A stretch of DNA of 26,432 nucleotides from a virus. Positions 1 through 8,957 of this stretch are shown piece by piece; within the stretch, counting starts at the first letter, position 1, and each line of letters opens with the position of its first letter. The stretch spans positions 1 through 26,432 of the IMG/VR virus record IMGVR_UViG_3300029267_004853; one strand, written 5' to 3'. The translations under genes were made by a program, and so were the position numbers. The notes under the pieces were generated by a model. It had not been told where the DNA came from, made no database searches, and worked only from the letters and a program-made list of their open reading frames with translations.

Positions 1-3000
1 CCGCTTCTTCGCTGTAGTTACCGGAAGTGTCGACCGCCTTGACGTAGAAGGTGTGCGTCCCGTTAAGGAAACCGCTCAGCGCGTACTGCCGGTTGTCCCG
101 TCCAACCGTGTCGATCTTCGTTGCGTTGTCCCAGCCGCCGGACGAGCCGGCGTGCCGCCGGATCTCGAATCCGGCAAGGTCGAGAGGTGGGGTGTCGCTA
201 TACCCCCACCGAAGGAGACCCTGCTCGAGGATCAGCCCTGTCGGGCTGGGTGGGGGTGAGGACTTCCCGATGACCAGGACACCTTCTCCGTCGCCGTCCT
301 CATGGACCCAATTACTCCCCATATTCCCGGCACCCATTGTCCGGATGCGGAACTCGTAGCGGCGACCCTGCTCGATCCTCTTGCTGATGTAGAGGCGGTC
401 CGGCTTGCCCGTGAAGGTCTCACCCTCCCCCCAGGGGCGATTCTCTATACCCTCCTCCGTCCATTCCCTCCAGTCGACATGCACCGCCTCAATGGGCGAA
501 TACATCCCCGTCTCGTACCGGAGGGCAATCACCACCTGGGGCAGAAGGTTACCGCTGGCTCGATAGAGGACGCTCTCATCGGTCTGGATCAAGACGACGA
601 CCGGCGGCGCCGGACTCATCGATCGAATCGAGGGGATGTCGCTGATCTCGGGCTCATACGAGTGGAGGATGGTCTCATCGTACATCCCAGGGGCGTATTC
701 GATCAGATGGAGTGTCGCCGTCAGGTCTTCCGCGGGTTCGATCCCATCGATCAGCCAGCGGCCGAAGAGCGTATGATTCTGAGGAGACGTCCACTTCCCC
801 CACGTGAAGAGGTCCCCCTCATTCGGCTGAGGTTGTCCGGCTGGAATGGGGACACTGAGAGCGCACTCCGTGATGAACTGCGGCGGCCCGCCGTAAGTGA
901 TTGCAGGCGTGGGGATGAATTGGTAGAACGGCTCGGTGTCCTTCGCTGACCGGATGTACAGGACGTAGTTGTCGGCATCGATCGGCAGCTCGTTGTCCAC
1001 CGTGATGGATGTAACGTCCCCCCCGACGTTCCTCGTGACAGCCTTGATCCGTCCCCGGCTCACCCCCTGAAGCGGGGCGTCCCAGGAGACGCCCACGAGG
1101 TCTCCGACCGTGCAGACCAGATTCTCGATGTCGACCTGGAGCTGAGCCTTCTCGAGCCGGAGCTGATGCTCCCGGATCTTGTACCCTGCGAGGAGCTCCA
1201 CCTGCGTCTTCCCGCAGGCCCCCCACATGTCCATCTTCTGGATGTTGGTAGCATCCTCGCTGTTCTCATCGTAGCCGTCTCGATAAACGACGATCTCGGT
1301 CTCCTGCCAGTTGTGAAGGCGCTTGCGGTAGTTGCACCGGATGCCGTGGAGAAGGGGTGGCAGACGCCGGATACTCCGGAATCCCCAAGAGTTCCGGGGG
1401 GTGAAAAGCTGAACGATGCCATCCTGTTCGCGATCGACCACTGCGCCGAACTTGCCGTCGGTTCGAACGGGCCGGGCGCGAGACACGCCGCAGACCGCCT
1501 CGATCGCCTGCTGCACGGTCCGCCGTCGGTCGAAAACGGCGTTGAACTCATACCCTTTCAAGTCCGTGTACTCGGCCCACTCTTGCAGCTGCTCGAGGTT
1601 CAGGCGATCGACGGACAAGGGATTGAAGGCCGCCGAGCCGGTGAGGATGTCGCGGTAGACCGCAGCGGGCTGCTTGCTCAGACCGTACGTCCACGTGCTT
1701 CCGTTCCAGTAGGTCAGATAGCTGTGGCCCACGCAGTTGAGTTTCGTCCAGTCGATGGATTGATAGAAGCTGCCCTCCCCGGCCCCATCCTCACTCTCTC
1801 TCTTCCATGGGATCAGGAGTGCGATCGTCGCCACATTCTTCTTCTTGATCACGTCCACCCAGGTGATCTCGTGGATCTCATCCAGGACCACGGTGTCGTG
1901 AACAACGAGCTCAGCATCCTCGGGAACATCATGGACACGATCGCTGTTGGGACCCCTCCGATATCTGATCTCCCACCTACATGGCTCCGAAAGATCGAAG
2001 GCGTCCATGAGATTGCAGCGCAGCCTGAACCAACTGATCGCGCCGCTGTTTCCAGATGGGCGGTCGGAGTGGTTCTCATGATTGAAGAACTCGGTCACGA
2101 AGAGAGTCGCGAACTCTCCCCCGCCCACGGGCCGGGCCTGGATCTCGAGCTCCAGATAGAGCGCGAACCACCTTTGCCAACGCCACTCGACTCCCAGGCC
2201 TTCGGTGTACTTGAACCAGAGCTCGAACTCATTGCACGTTTCTGTCGTCGTCCTCGAGATCCACCCTGAGTCTTCCGGGAGGTCATCCTCCACCGGATCA
2301 CCATACTGAGCGATGATGACAGACGGAGGGGAGATGCTTCGGGGCTGTTCGTTGTCGTCGTCCCCATAACGGATCTCGTACTGGCCATCCTGATCAGATG
2401 GATTCTCAGGCGTTCGCTCTGTCAGGAGATCCTCGATCGGGGTGTTGGCGATCTTGATGTCAGAGATGTGGGTGTGGCCCAGGCTGACGGAGTAGATGAG
2501 GTACACCCAGTCCCCGTCGTTGTAAGGCAGGGATCCGAACGGGGGATAGCTCAGGTGCTCACCATAGATCTTGGGAAACACCGCGAAGGGCGTGAGCTGA
2601 TTCTCCCGGTTGACGGTGGGAACCGCCGGCTCCTCCATCTGCCTCTGGTCAGGCGTGGGGGCAAACTGGTCGATCAGTACCGTTGCAGCCTTATGGCCAA
2701 TCGCTGCGCCACCGAATCTCAGCACGCTCGTGCCGATCTTGCCCAGGCCGCCGATTCTCCCAGCGAGCCAGCCTCCACCCCACCCGCCTGCAGCGAACCC
2801 ACCGACTGTCAGGGCCAACCGGAGGATGTCCTTGCCCGAGTTCTCCCCGTCCCCACCGGCGGGGAGGGCACGGATCGCCACGTCGGCCCCCGGGCCCGGG
2901 CGGAAGAGGTCCCATGCCGTTCGTGGAATCGAGTCCCCCCCCACCGACACGCCGAAGTCGAACTCCGGGCGGTCGATCTCGAGCAACCTCAGGATCTGAC

Positions 3001-3106
3001 GGACGGTGAGATTGGCGGGGACCAGGCGCTCGATCCGATGCGCGGCACCCATCTTGAAGGGGTGAAGAGCCGCGATCACGCGGCAGGTATCCCGCGTGGC
3101 GATCAT
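1..3106 (-). CDS. Tail-tip / host-specificity protein J-like (partial, runs off left edge)
   Basis: Reading the minus strand from ATG at 3106 gives an uninterrupted frame to base 1, at least 1035 codons; the stop lies outside the window. The ATG overlaps the stop of the NlpC/P60 gene (ATGA) and follows GGAGG at 8 bases. The order of regions matches lambda J-type tip proteins. There is a short N-terminal domain, a Gly/Ala-rich hydrophobic stretch (about residues 95-125), then the segment around 'VFPKIYGEHLSYPP', then 'YLIYSVSLGHTHISDIKI', which is the family's typical 'ISDIKIANTPI' region. A long tip body follows. Near residues 945-1035 is a fibronectin-III-like domain ('PTGLILEQGLLRWGYS', later 'YVKAVDTSGNYS'). 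Family knowledge: these proteins form the tail tip, bind the host receptor and close the tail tube. The C-terminal receptor-binding part is missing here. The long plus-strand frames across this gene are shadows. Confidence 0.88.
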   Translation of the reverse strand, partial: MIATRDTCRVIAALHPFKMGAAHRIERLVPANLTVRQILRLLEIDRPEFDFGVSVGGDSIPRTAWDLFRPGPGADVAIRALPAGGDGENSGKDILRLALTVGGFAAGGWGGGWLAGRIGGLGKIGTSVLRFGGAAIGHKAATVLIDQFAPTPDQRQMEEPAVPTVNRENQLTPFAVFPKIYGEHLSYPPFGSLPYNDGDWVYLIYSVSLGHTHISDIKIANTPIEDLLTERTPENPSDQDGQYEIRYGDDDNEQPRSISPPSVIIAQYGDPVEDDLPEDSGWISRTTTETCNEFELWFKYTEGLGVEWRWQRWFALYLELEIQARPVGGGEFATLFVTEFFNHENHSDRPSGNSGAISWFRLRCNLMDAFDLSEPCRWEIRYRRGPNSDRVHDVPEDAELVVHDTVVLDEIHEITWVDVIKKKNVATIALLIPWKRESEDGAGEGSFYQSIDWTKLNCVGHSYLTYWNGSTWTYGLSKQPAAVYRDILTGSAAFNPLSVDRLNLEQLQEWAEYTDLKGYEFNAVFDRRRTVQQAIEAVCGVSRARPVRTDGKFGAVVDREQDGIVQLFTPRNSWGFRSIRRLPPLLHGIRCNYRKRLHNWQETEIVVYRDGYDENSEDATNIQKMDMWGACGKTQVELLAGYKIREHQLRLEKAQLQVDIENLVCTVGDLVGVSWDAPLQGVSRGRIKAVTRNVGGDVTSITVDNELPIDADNYVLYIRSAKDTEPFYQFIPTPAITYGGPPQFITECALSVPIPAGQPQPNEGDLFTWGKWTSPQNHTLFGRWLIDGIEPAEDLTATLHLIEYAPGMYDETILHSYEPEISDIPSIRSMSPAPPVVVLIQTDESVLYRASGNLLPQVVIALRYETGMYSPIEAVHVDWREWTEEGIENRPWGEGETFTGKPDRLYISKRIEQGRRYEFRIRTMGAGNMGSNWVHEDGDGEGVLVIGKSSPPPSPTGLILEQGLLRWGYSDTPPLDLAGFEIRRHAGSSGGWDNATKIDTVGRDNRQYALSGFLNGTHTFYVKAVDTSGNYSEEA

Positions 3107-3567
3107 CCGGTCCACCTCCAGGCAGACACCAGTCGATGGGTCCACCTCGAGGTGGCGCCCCGGTACCGCTCGATGACGGTGTCCTTCCCCTTCTCCACGT
3201 GGAGCATCGTGTGCCGCGGCGTGATCACGAGACCCACGTGCCACCGCTGGTGAACAGCGGGACCGCTCGGAGATCCCGGTTGGCGGGGGGTGGGGACGCG
3301 GAAGAGGAGCACATCCAGCGGCTGCTCCGATCCGAGCTCGATCTCCTCGAAGCAGCGTCTGGCGCCAGCGGAGACTTGCTCGAGGTCGATCCTGTCCGCG
3401 GCATTCAGGTAGCCCTCGGAGAGCAGGGGCAGCTCAATGCCGAGTTCCTGGGCATAGACCAGATAGGGCACACCCCAGCAGTCGATCCCCTCGCAGTCTC
3501 GTCCTTTGCTCTTGAAAGGGATGCCCACATACCGGTCTGTCCAGCCGGGTTCCAGTTGGGTGATCAT
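3103..3567 (-). CDS. NlpC/P60 family tail-tip peptidase (lambda gpK-like)
   Basis: A 154-residue protein starting 'MITQLEPGWTDRYVGIPFK'. The NlpC/P60 fold is recognisable. 'GRDCEGIDCWG' carries the likely catalytic cysteine C30, 'RWHVGLVI' the histidine H110, and H123 is a plausible third polar residue. Family knowledge: such enzymes cut peptidoglycan stem peptides (D-glutamyl-diaminopimelate bonds), and in lambda-like phages the protein sits at the tail tip near J for assembly and cell-wall penetration. The gene overlaps both neighbours by four bases, so the three are translationally coupled. The length is that of a stand-alone NlpC domain; the JAB/MPN domain of full lambda K is absent. Confidence 0.9.
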   Translation of the reverse strand: MITQLEPGWTDRYVGIPFKSKGRDCEGIDCWGVPYLVYAQELGIELPLLSEGYLNAADRIDLEQVSAGARRCFEEIELGSEQPLDVLLFRVPTPRQPGSPSGPAVHQRWHVGLVITPRHTMLHVEKGKDTVIERYRGATSRWTHRLVSAWRWTG

Positions 3568-3857
3568 GGCTTCGCCCCATCGGGTAGGGGCACCGAACCC
3601 GCGGCGAAGTGATAGGCCTCATGATAGAGGATCTTGTAGTAGCTGAGGTTAGACCTCTCCTCCCACCAGTCCTCCTGGTCGCTCATCGGATCCTGCAGCC
3701 ACGCGAGGACCACACGGCCCATCCGTACCTGCTCCCCGTACTGGGCAAGCCGGCGGTAGTATTGCGGGTCTGCTGTAGTGAGAGCCCGCATGAGATCGAT
3801 ACGGTTGCTGATCTGGTTGTTCGTCCAGGTGATGGCGCCCGAGTGTTTCGCGTGCAT
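3564..3857 (-). CDS. Small tail-region protein with an HExxH motif, function unknown
   Basis: 97 residues from ATG at 3857, preceded by AGGAGG four bases upstream; longer in-frame extensions lack a ribosome site and would overlap the previous gene. I do not recognise the family. The N-terminal half is helical ('NNQISNRIDLMRALTTADP'). Near the C-terminus is 'KILYHEAYHFAAG', in which HEAYH (residues 79-83) fits the zincin metalloprotease HExxH pattern with hydrophobic flanks. The protein ends 14 residues later and no obvious third zinc ligand is visible, so a catalytic role is uncertain. It lies between the exported protein and the NlpC peptidase, so a role in tail-tip assembly or wall entry is inferred from position only. 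The stop overlaps the NlpC start. Confidence 0.75.
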   Translation of the reverse strand: MHAKHSGAITWTNNQISNRIDLMRALTTADPQYYRRLAQYGEQVRMGRVVLAWLQDPMSDQEDWWEERSNLSYYKILYHEAYHFAAGSVPLPDGAKP

Positions 3858-3865
3858 CGTGCCTC

Positions 3866-5245
3866 CTACTGTGTCTGCACGGTCCAGACGACTGCGCAAC
3901 TGCACTGGTTCGCCGCCCAAGCGCCGCCAACCGTTGCTGTCATGACGATGGAGTCGGTCTTCGCCCACCAGTTGAACCCCTCGGGCTCTTTGCCACTCAC
4001 GATGAGGGGGTGATAGCGGAAGAGATCATTCGGGCACTGGCACCAGCTCACGGAAAGCACGAGGCGGGAGGATGTCATCCCGGGGACGTACCAGGCCACA
4101 CGACTATGCGATCCATCGTTATCCGACAGACACAGGGTGTCAGAGTGAATCGTGCCGAGCGCAGGCCACTCGAGGAGCTTCCGTTCCTCCGGCGTCTCCC
4201 AGTTGATCTGCTTCGAGGATGTGTAGGTGGCGAGATCGCCCTCAGCCGGCGTATTGGCATCCTTGATGTCGTCCGTGTTGACCCCATCTTCGACGTGATA
4301 GACCTTCCCGTCGCTCTGGGCGTAGTGACTTCCACCGAAGGTCTGCGCTGTGGCCTCCCCGATGCCATTGCCCACCAGCCACTTCGCTGATGCACCCAGG
4401 TCGATCGCGGCCGCGTTGATCCCCCCTGACCCGTCGTCCCACTGCGTTCCCCCAACCGTGACCCGATCCCCAACGTGTAGGGTCTCGGGGATGGCGAGCG
4501 TTGCATACAGGCTCTCAGCGAGCGCCTTGGCCACGTGAACCGAGTCGATCACTTCGATTGCGCTGCCGGACGCCGCCAGGGCGGTGACCGTAGCCGTGTC
4601 GAACTCGGCATTGATCCCGAAAACCGGAATGGTGTCCCGGCCCACGGCGCCCCACCACTCGCGATATTCCGACTCGAGCAGCAGCGTCTCCGGCAGCGCA
4701 TCCAGCGGAACCGTGCTGCTGTCTGTCAGCGTGATCGTGAAGGCCGAGTCAGCCATGTGCCGCGGGCAGATGATGCTCTCCTGGAGAGCCGACTCGGGCA
4801 CCGCGGCGGCGAGGAAGGCCTGGTCGTGGATGCTCGCCGGCGGCACATACCAGCCGAGGACGAGAAGGCTATCGGCTAGCACGTACTCATGCTGATCGGA
4901 TCGGAAATAGGCCGTGAAAATGTTGGTCGTGTCCGGCTTGTCCAGCAGGCACCAGCGGGTGATGCCCGGCAACACAGTCTCGAAGGTGGCCTCGACGGTA
5001 TCAACGTCGCCCGAGGCTTGAGACAGGTACACCAGGACAGTGGAGTTCGAGGCATAGTCCTCATCGTCGGTCAGGAGCACGCCGAGGGAGTCCCAGAACC
5101 AGAAACACGTCTTGTAGGCGCGATCCCCTTTCGGCTCGGCCGCCCCCGGCCCCTTCGTTAACCACCACTGGTAGCCGCATCCTCCAACGAGGAAGACGAT
5201 CCCCGCGATGCGGGCCGCGCGCTTCAGTCCATTCCACCAGGTCAT
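3866..5245 (-). CDS. Predicted lipoprotein or membrane-anchored protein encoded in the tail operon
   Basis: 459 residues from ATG at 5245, which overlaps the stop of the upstream gene (ATGA) and follows GGGAGGAG. The N-terminus 'MTWWNGLKRAARIAGIVFL' continues into 'VGGCGYQWW'. This has positive residues K8, R9 and R12, a hydrophobic core, and a lipobox-like VGGC with C23, so it reads as a lipoprotein signal or short membrane anchor. The remainder is a long, mostly beta-rich, Ser/Thr/Asp-rich region without a family I recognise. Near the C-terminus are Cys pairs ('SWCQCPND', 'ANQCSCAVV'). Its place between the minor tail proteins and the tip genes suggests either a virion protein with a membrane-active N-terminus or an exported phage protein such as a receptor-masking lipoprotein. 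I cannot choose between these. Confidence 0.8.
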   Translation of the reverse strand: MTWWNGLKRAARIAGIVFLVGGCGYQWWLTKGPGAAEPKGDRAYKTCFWFWDSLGVLLTDDEDYASNSTVLVYLSQASGDVDTVEATFETVLPGITRWCLLDKPDTTNIFTAYFRSDQHEYVLADSLLVLGWYVPPASIHDQAFLAAAVPESALQESIICPRHMADSAFTITLTDSSTVPLDALPETLLLESEYREWWGAVGRDTIPVFGINAEFDTATVTALAASGSAIEVIDSVHVAKALAESLYATLAIPETLHVGDRVTVGGTQWDDGSGGINAAAIDLGASAKWLVGNGIGEATAQTFGGSHYAQSDGKVYHVEDGVNTDDIKDANTPAEGDLATYTSSKQINWETPEERKLLEWPALGTIHSDTLCLSDNDGSHSRVAWYVPGMTSSRLVLSVSWCQCPNDLFRYHPLIVSGKEPEGFNWWAKTDSIVMTATVGGAWAANQCSCAVVWTVQTQ

Positions 5246-5847
5246 CCCGGAACTCCTCCCTTTGGCGCAAACGGCTGGACATAGATGGGTGCGCCGCCAC
5301 CTCGCCGGGGCGCGGGCGCGGGGCCGGGGGGCCCAGGGGCGCGAGGCTCCTCGACCGGAACGGGGCCAAAGATGGCGGGCAGGTACATGGGGCTCATCGC
5401 GTAGCCGGGGAAGCCTTCCTGATGAATCGGCTCCACGGATAGGACCGCTTCGATGAAGCCCACGTCGTACGGCACGGTCTGGATCTCGAGCTCCTGGGGT
5501 CCCCACTGGATGTCGTTCGGGCTATCGTGAAGGATCACCGAGATGGTTGCCATTACCGGCCGGTCCTGGCGGCGGAGGATCGAGATTAGGTCCTGGTGAA
5601 CATTGTCGATCTGAAGCCGCAGGTCTGGGATCTCCCCCGGCACGTCCGACAGCAGTGTCACCCGGAAGGGCCACCACTCATAGGTCTGGCCACCGCTCTC
5701 GATGTTCTGCCAGTCGTTGACGTAGTACTTGTGGAATGGGAACGCAGCACCATCCGTGCTCTCCAGCTCCACGAGAATCAGCCACGCCTTGTCGGTTGAC
5801 TGGGCGAAGGCCGACTGGACGGCGGCAGCGGTCAGAGGTCGTGTCAC
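5242..5847 (-). CDS. Minor tail protein, DUF1833-like (lambda gpL position)
   Basis: 201 residues starting at GTG 5847. The GTG overlaps the upstream stop (GTGA) and has GGAGG seven bases before it; this is better supported than in-frame codons further upstream. Around residues 57-83 the pattern 'YEWWPFRVTLLSD' then 'LRLQIDNVHQDL' resembles DUF1833-type phage proteins, in which 'IDNV' is characteristic. The C-terminal 35 or so residues are rich in Pro, Gly and Arg and look disordered. Family knowledge and position (after the tape measure and the gpM-like gene, before the peptidase and tip) place it in the distal tail. The exact role is not established. Confidence 0.75.
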   Translation of the reverse strand: MTRPLTAAAVQSAFAQSTDKAWLILVELESTDGAAFPFHKYYVNDWQNIESGGQTYEWWPFRVTLLSDVPGEIPDLRLQIDNVHQDLISILRRQDRPVMATISVILHDSPNDIQWGPQELEIQTVPYDVGFIEAVLSVEPIHQEGFPGYAMSPMYLPAIFGPVPVEEPRAPGPPGPAPAPRRGGGAPIYVQPFAPKGGVPG

Positions 5848-6221
5848 GGGAACACCTCCACCGTAAACGTGACCTCCCAATTGTCCCCTCCCAGGTAGAC
5901 CCACTCGGGATCCGGAGGGATGTAGAAGCGCATCGTGACGGTCTCTCCCGTATCTGGGACCTCCCACTCGAACTCGAGGCTACCGTCCTGCGTGTCCTCC
6001 TCGAGGAAGGCGATGAACCCGTTGGGACTCGGATCGGTGAGCTGGGCGTATGTGAGGATCAGGCGCTCGGGGATGATCCGGGGCGCACAGGATCCTCGCT
6101 TCCGGACCTTGGCGGGACCCTCGCTGACGGGTGTCCGGATCACATTCCGGCGAGCTCGCAGGATGGTGCCCGCGATCGTGGGCATCTCAGGCAGCGCCGC
6201 TGGCCAGACGATCGACGGCAT
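5844..6221 (-). CDS. Minor tail protein (lambda gpM position)
   Basis: 125 residues; the start shares a base with the tape-measure stop (TAATG) and follows GGGGAG at nine bases. The pattern is typical of small distal-tail proteins of siphophages: an opening 'WPAALPEMP', then 'EGPAKVRKRG' (about residues 34-43), a central helix 'ERLILTYAQL', then 'GSLEFEWEVPDTGETVTMRF', and a final 'WEVTFTVEVFP'. In lambda-like tails a protein at this position links the tape-measure/tube end to the tip complex. The assignment rests on this pattern and on gene order. Confidence 0.75.
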   Translation of the reverse strand: MPSIVWPAALPEMPTIAGTILRARRNVIRTPVSEGPAKVRKRGSCAPRIIPERLILTYAQLTDPSPNGFIAFLEEDTQDGSLEFEWEVPDTGETVTMRFYIPPDPEWVYLGGDNWEVTFTVEVFP

Positions 6222-8941
6222 TACCGGCTGCTCCCCTGCGGATAGACCCCGAAGCGACGCAATGAGCTGTCATAGCGCCCGGAATCGAAACCGCCGTTCA
6301 CGATGTTATGGACCGTGATCTCGAGGGTTCTCGCCCCGCCCGCGCTTGAGTACTCCTGAGCCTGAACCTGGGCGGGAGTGTGGTTGTTGATGATCACCTG
6401 CAGCGGCCCGCCCATGGCCCGCATCTGGGCGGGGGTGAAGACACCCTCCCCCCGCCGGGCGATGATCGGCACCTCGTTGCGACCGATCATGCCGCCGCCG
6501 TGGAACCGGGGGGCGCCGGCGAAGGCCATGGCGGGAACCATACGGCTTCCCAATCCCCCTCCCCCAACAATGCCTCCTCCATGGGCAACCTCGGCCGCAG
6601 CACCCGGGAAGATCGCTTCGAAGAGGGGCTTGGTGATCTGGTTCCTCACGAACATCGAGAGGAAGTCGGACTCGATCGAGTTGATGAGGTCCCGGAACGA
6701 CGACTTCCCGGTCATGACCATGTCGGTCACGGTACTCGTGAAGTTGTCCTTCCAGCCTTGGAGGATGTTCGAGAAGTCATCCCCGAAGTGCTTTTGAATC
6801 ACCGTACCGAGGCCGGCGAACTCCTTCTTGACCTCCTGCACACCCTTGGTAACCCTGGAACTCGGCCCGAATGCCGCCAGGACCCCATAGGCCTCGGCCA
6901 TCTTCTTCATGGTCTCCACGGGAGCCTGCTCGACCTCACCCCACATCTGGCCCATGTAGGCCTTCACCTGCGCCACAAGGTCCTTCAGGAAGTCACCCGC
7001 AGCTCCCGGGAGCTCTCTGGCCACCTCGGCCAAACCCTCGCCGATCCCTACGATCGCATCTCGCGTGACGCCGGCCGCGCCCTCTCCGAACTCCTTCAGC
7101 TTGAGACCTGCATCCTTCGCAAATGCGTTCACGCCATCGAGGGCCTCATCGAGCTTCAACTCATCGATCGTCTTCCCCATCCAACCGGCCACATTGCGAT
7201 AGAGCCCAGAGAAGAACCCGATCACCGTGCCCACGGCGTTCCGGATCCACTCGAAGACATCCCCTAGCCTCTCGACGAGCCACTTCTTCGCCGCTGCATA
7301 GACCTCATAGACCCGAGTGGCGACGGCCTCATAGAGACCCGTGAAGAAGCCCGCAACGCTTTCCAGTGCACCCTTCACCCAGTTCCCGATCTGAACCCAG
7401 CCCTCGACGACCCACTTCTTCGAGTCCTTGTAGGCTTGGACGACCCACTTCTTGATCTCACCCCCCCACTTCTTCCAGACGCCGATCATGATCAGCGCGA
7501 CGCCGATCACGGCCCAAACCTGCCAGGAGATCGCGGCCAGCTTTGGAAGCACCTGGGTGGTGATCGTCTTCCCGAACTTCGTGGCTGCCTTTCCCAGCTT
7601 CTCGAGCCCCTGCCGTGGATGGGCCAGAGCTGTTCCCAGCTGAATCACTCCCTTGGTAGTGCCCCCCAGGAGCCCGACGACCGGACTCAGCAGGGCAGGG
7701 ATGGTGGCGAGGCCCTGACCGAAGAGACCGAGGGCCATGAGGGCTGGGCCCAGGGCGGCTGTGAACGCGGCAACGACGACGACCGTTCTCTTCCCTCCGG
7801 AGCTCAGGTTCTTGAACCAGTTCGCCGCGGCCTTGAGCACATTGACCAGCGGCTTCCCGGAGTTCGTCACCTCCAAGATCACCGGGCCGATGGCATCGCC
7901 CATGACCTGGAAGGCAACCTCGGCGTTGGCCTTGAGTCTCTTCCAGGCGAAGCCCAGCACGTTGATCCCTTCGGTCTGCGCCTTGAACGCCGCATCCGTA
8001 GCGCCGGCGGAGCTCGCCATCAGCTTCAGCTTCTCGTCGAAGACCGCGGACTGCGATCCGGTGAGAGCGAAGGCCGCAGTCAACGCCTCAGCCCGGCCGA
8101 AGAGTTTGGCCACGCCGGCGCTCGTTCCGTCGGTCTGCGCGACAAGGAGCCTCAGTGACCCCGTCAGGCCGTGTTCGGCGATCATGGCCTCCGCGGTCTG
8201 AAAGCCGAGCTTCTTGATGCCCGCGGCCATAGCATCTGTCGGGCTCATCATGGCCCGGAGGATCGAGCTGTACTGGGTACTGACCCTGGCTGCGTCACCC
8301 GTGACACCGGTGAGGGTGGCGTAGGTCGCGAAGAGCTCTTCCTGCTTCACGCCCAGCTTGGCCGCGTTCGGGATCACGGTGCCGATGCTCGCCGCCAGCT
8401 GGGGGAAGTCGGTCTGTCCGAGCTTCACGGTCTGGAACGCAAGGTCTGAGGCTTTCTGGAGGGCGGCGGCCGATGTATCACCGTATCCCTTGGTCGTCGC
8501 AGAGAGGAGCGCGATCGAATCCTTCGTCGACGCCACGCCTGCCACCGAAGCCTTCGCCGAGATCGCCAGGCGCTGAGCCGTCTCCGCGGAGTCGCCGAAA
8601 GCGGAGATCACTTCATAGAGCCCGCCGGTTAGGTCCTTTGCGCCCTTCCCTGTCTCCCCCATCAGGCTCTGGACTTCGCCCTTAAGTTCCTGAAGTCGCT
8701 TGATGTTGCCGGGGATGAGGGTGCCGACGTTGGCCATGCCCTCGTTGATGTTCGTGGAGAACTTGAGGGCGGCGCCGCCAGCGGCGGCGAGAGGCAGCGA
8801 GAAGCCGGAGGTCATATTCGACCCGATGTTCCGCATGCGACCGGAGGAGCGCTGCATCATGCGCTCCGCGCGCTTGAGACCCTTCTGCAGGTCTCCGGTC
8901 GTGGCTGTCAGCCTGACGACAAGGCGTCCGACTGTGGCCAT
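6221..8941 (-). CDS. Tail tape measure protein
   Basis: 906 residues from ATG 8941 with GAGGAG upstream. The N-terminus ('GRLVVRLTATTGDLQKGLKR', then a Gly/Ala stretch and 'GLYEVISAFGDS') is the TP901-1 type tape-measure core. Hydrophobic segments lie at about 386-427 and 472-493. Tryptophan-rich amphipathic helices fill about 490-590. The C-terminal part resembles the lambda gpH C-terminus: 'GWKDNFTSTVTDMVMTGKSS' (729-748), 'NQITKPLFEAIFPG', then Gly/His-rich 'RFHGGGMIGRNEVPIIARRG' (812-831). Family knowledge: it sets tail length, fills the tube and is ejected into the host. By the usual rule of about 0.15 nm per residue, a tail near 135 nm is inferred. It follows the chaperone genes as expected. 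Confidence 0.93.
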   Translation of the reverse strand: MATVGRLVVRLTATTGDLQKGLKRAERMMQRSSGRMRNIGSNMTSGFSLPLAAAGGAALKFSTNINEGMANVGTLIPGNIKRLQELKGEVQSLMGETGKGAKDLTGGLYEVISAFGDSAETAQRLAISAKASVAGVASTKDSIALLSATTKGYGDTSAAALQKASDLAFQTVKLGQTDFPQLAASIGTVIPNAAKLGVKQEELFATYATLTGVTGDAARVSTQYSSILRAMMSPTDAMAAGIKKLGFQTAEAMIAEHGLTGSLRLLVAQTDGTSAGVAKLFGRAEALTAAFALTGSQSAVFDEKLKLMASSAGATDAAFKAQTEGINVLGFAWKRLKANAEVAFQVMGDAIGPVILEVTNSGKPLVNVLKAAANWFKNLSSGGKRTVVVVAAFTAALGPALMALGLFGQGLATIPALLSPVVGLLGGTTKGVIQLGTALAHPRQGLEKLGKAATKFGKTITTQVLPKLAAISWQVWAVIGVALIMIGVWKKWGGEIKKWVVQAYKDSKKWVVEGWVQIGNWVKGALESVAGFFTGLYEAVATRVYEVYAAAKKWLVERLGDVFEWIRNAVGTVIGFFSGLYRNVAGWMGKTIDELKLDEALDGVNAFAKDAGLKLKEFGEGAAGVTRDAIVGIGEGLAEVARELPGAAGDFLKDLVAQVKAYMGQMWGEVEQAPVETMKKMAEAYGVLAAFGPSSRVTKGVQEVKKEFAGLGTVIQKHFGDDFSNILQGWKDNFTSTVTDMVMTGKSSFRDLINSIESDFLSMFVRNQITKPLFEAIFPGAAAEVAHGGGIVGGGGLGSRMVPAMAFAGAPRFHGGGMIGRNEVPIIARRGEGVFTPAQMRAMGGPLQVIINNHTPAQVQAQEYSSAGGARTLEITVHNIVNGGFDSGRYDSSLRRFGVYPQGSSR

Positions 8942-8957
8942 GATCTCCTCTTGCCTC

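Noticed and set aside
302-3253. Plus-strand open frames of 215, 367 and 261 codons at 302-949, 1166-2269 and 2468-3253
   Set aside because: They are antisense to the tail-tip gene, whose minus-strand frame is open from 3106 to base 1 and matches J-type proteins. The plus-strand translations are low-complexity and have no recognisable domain.
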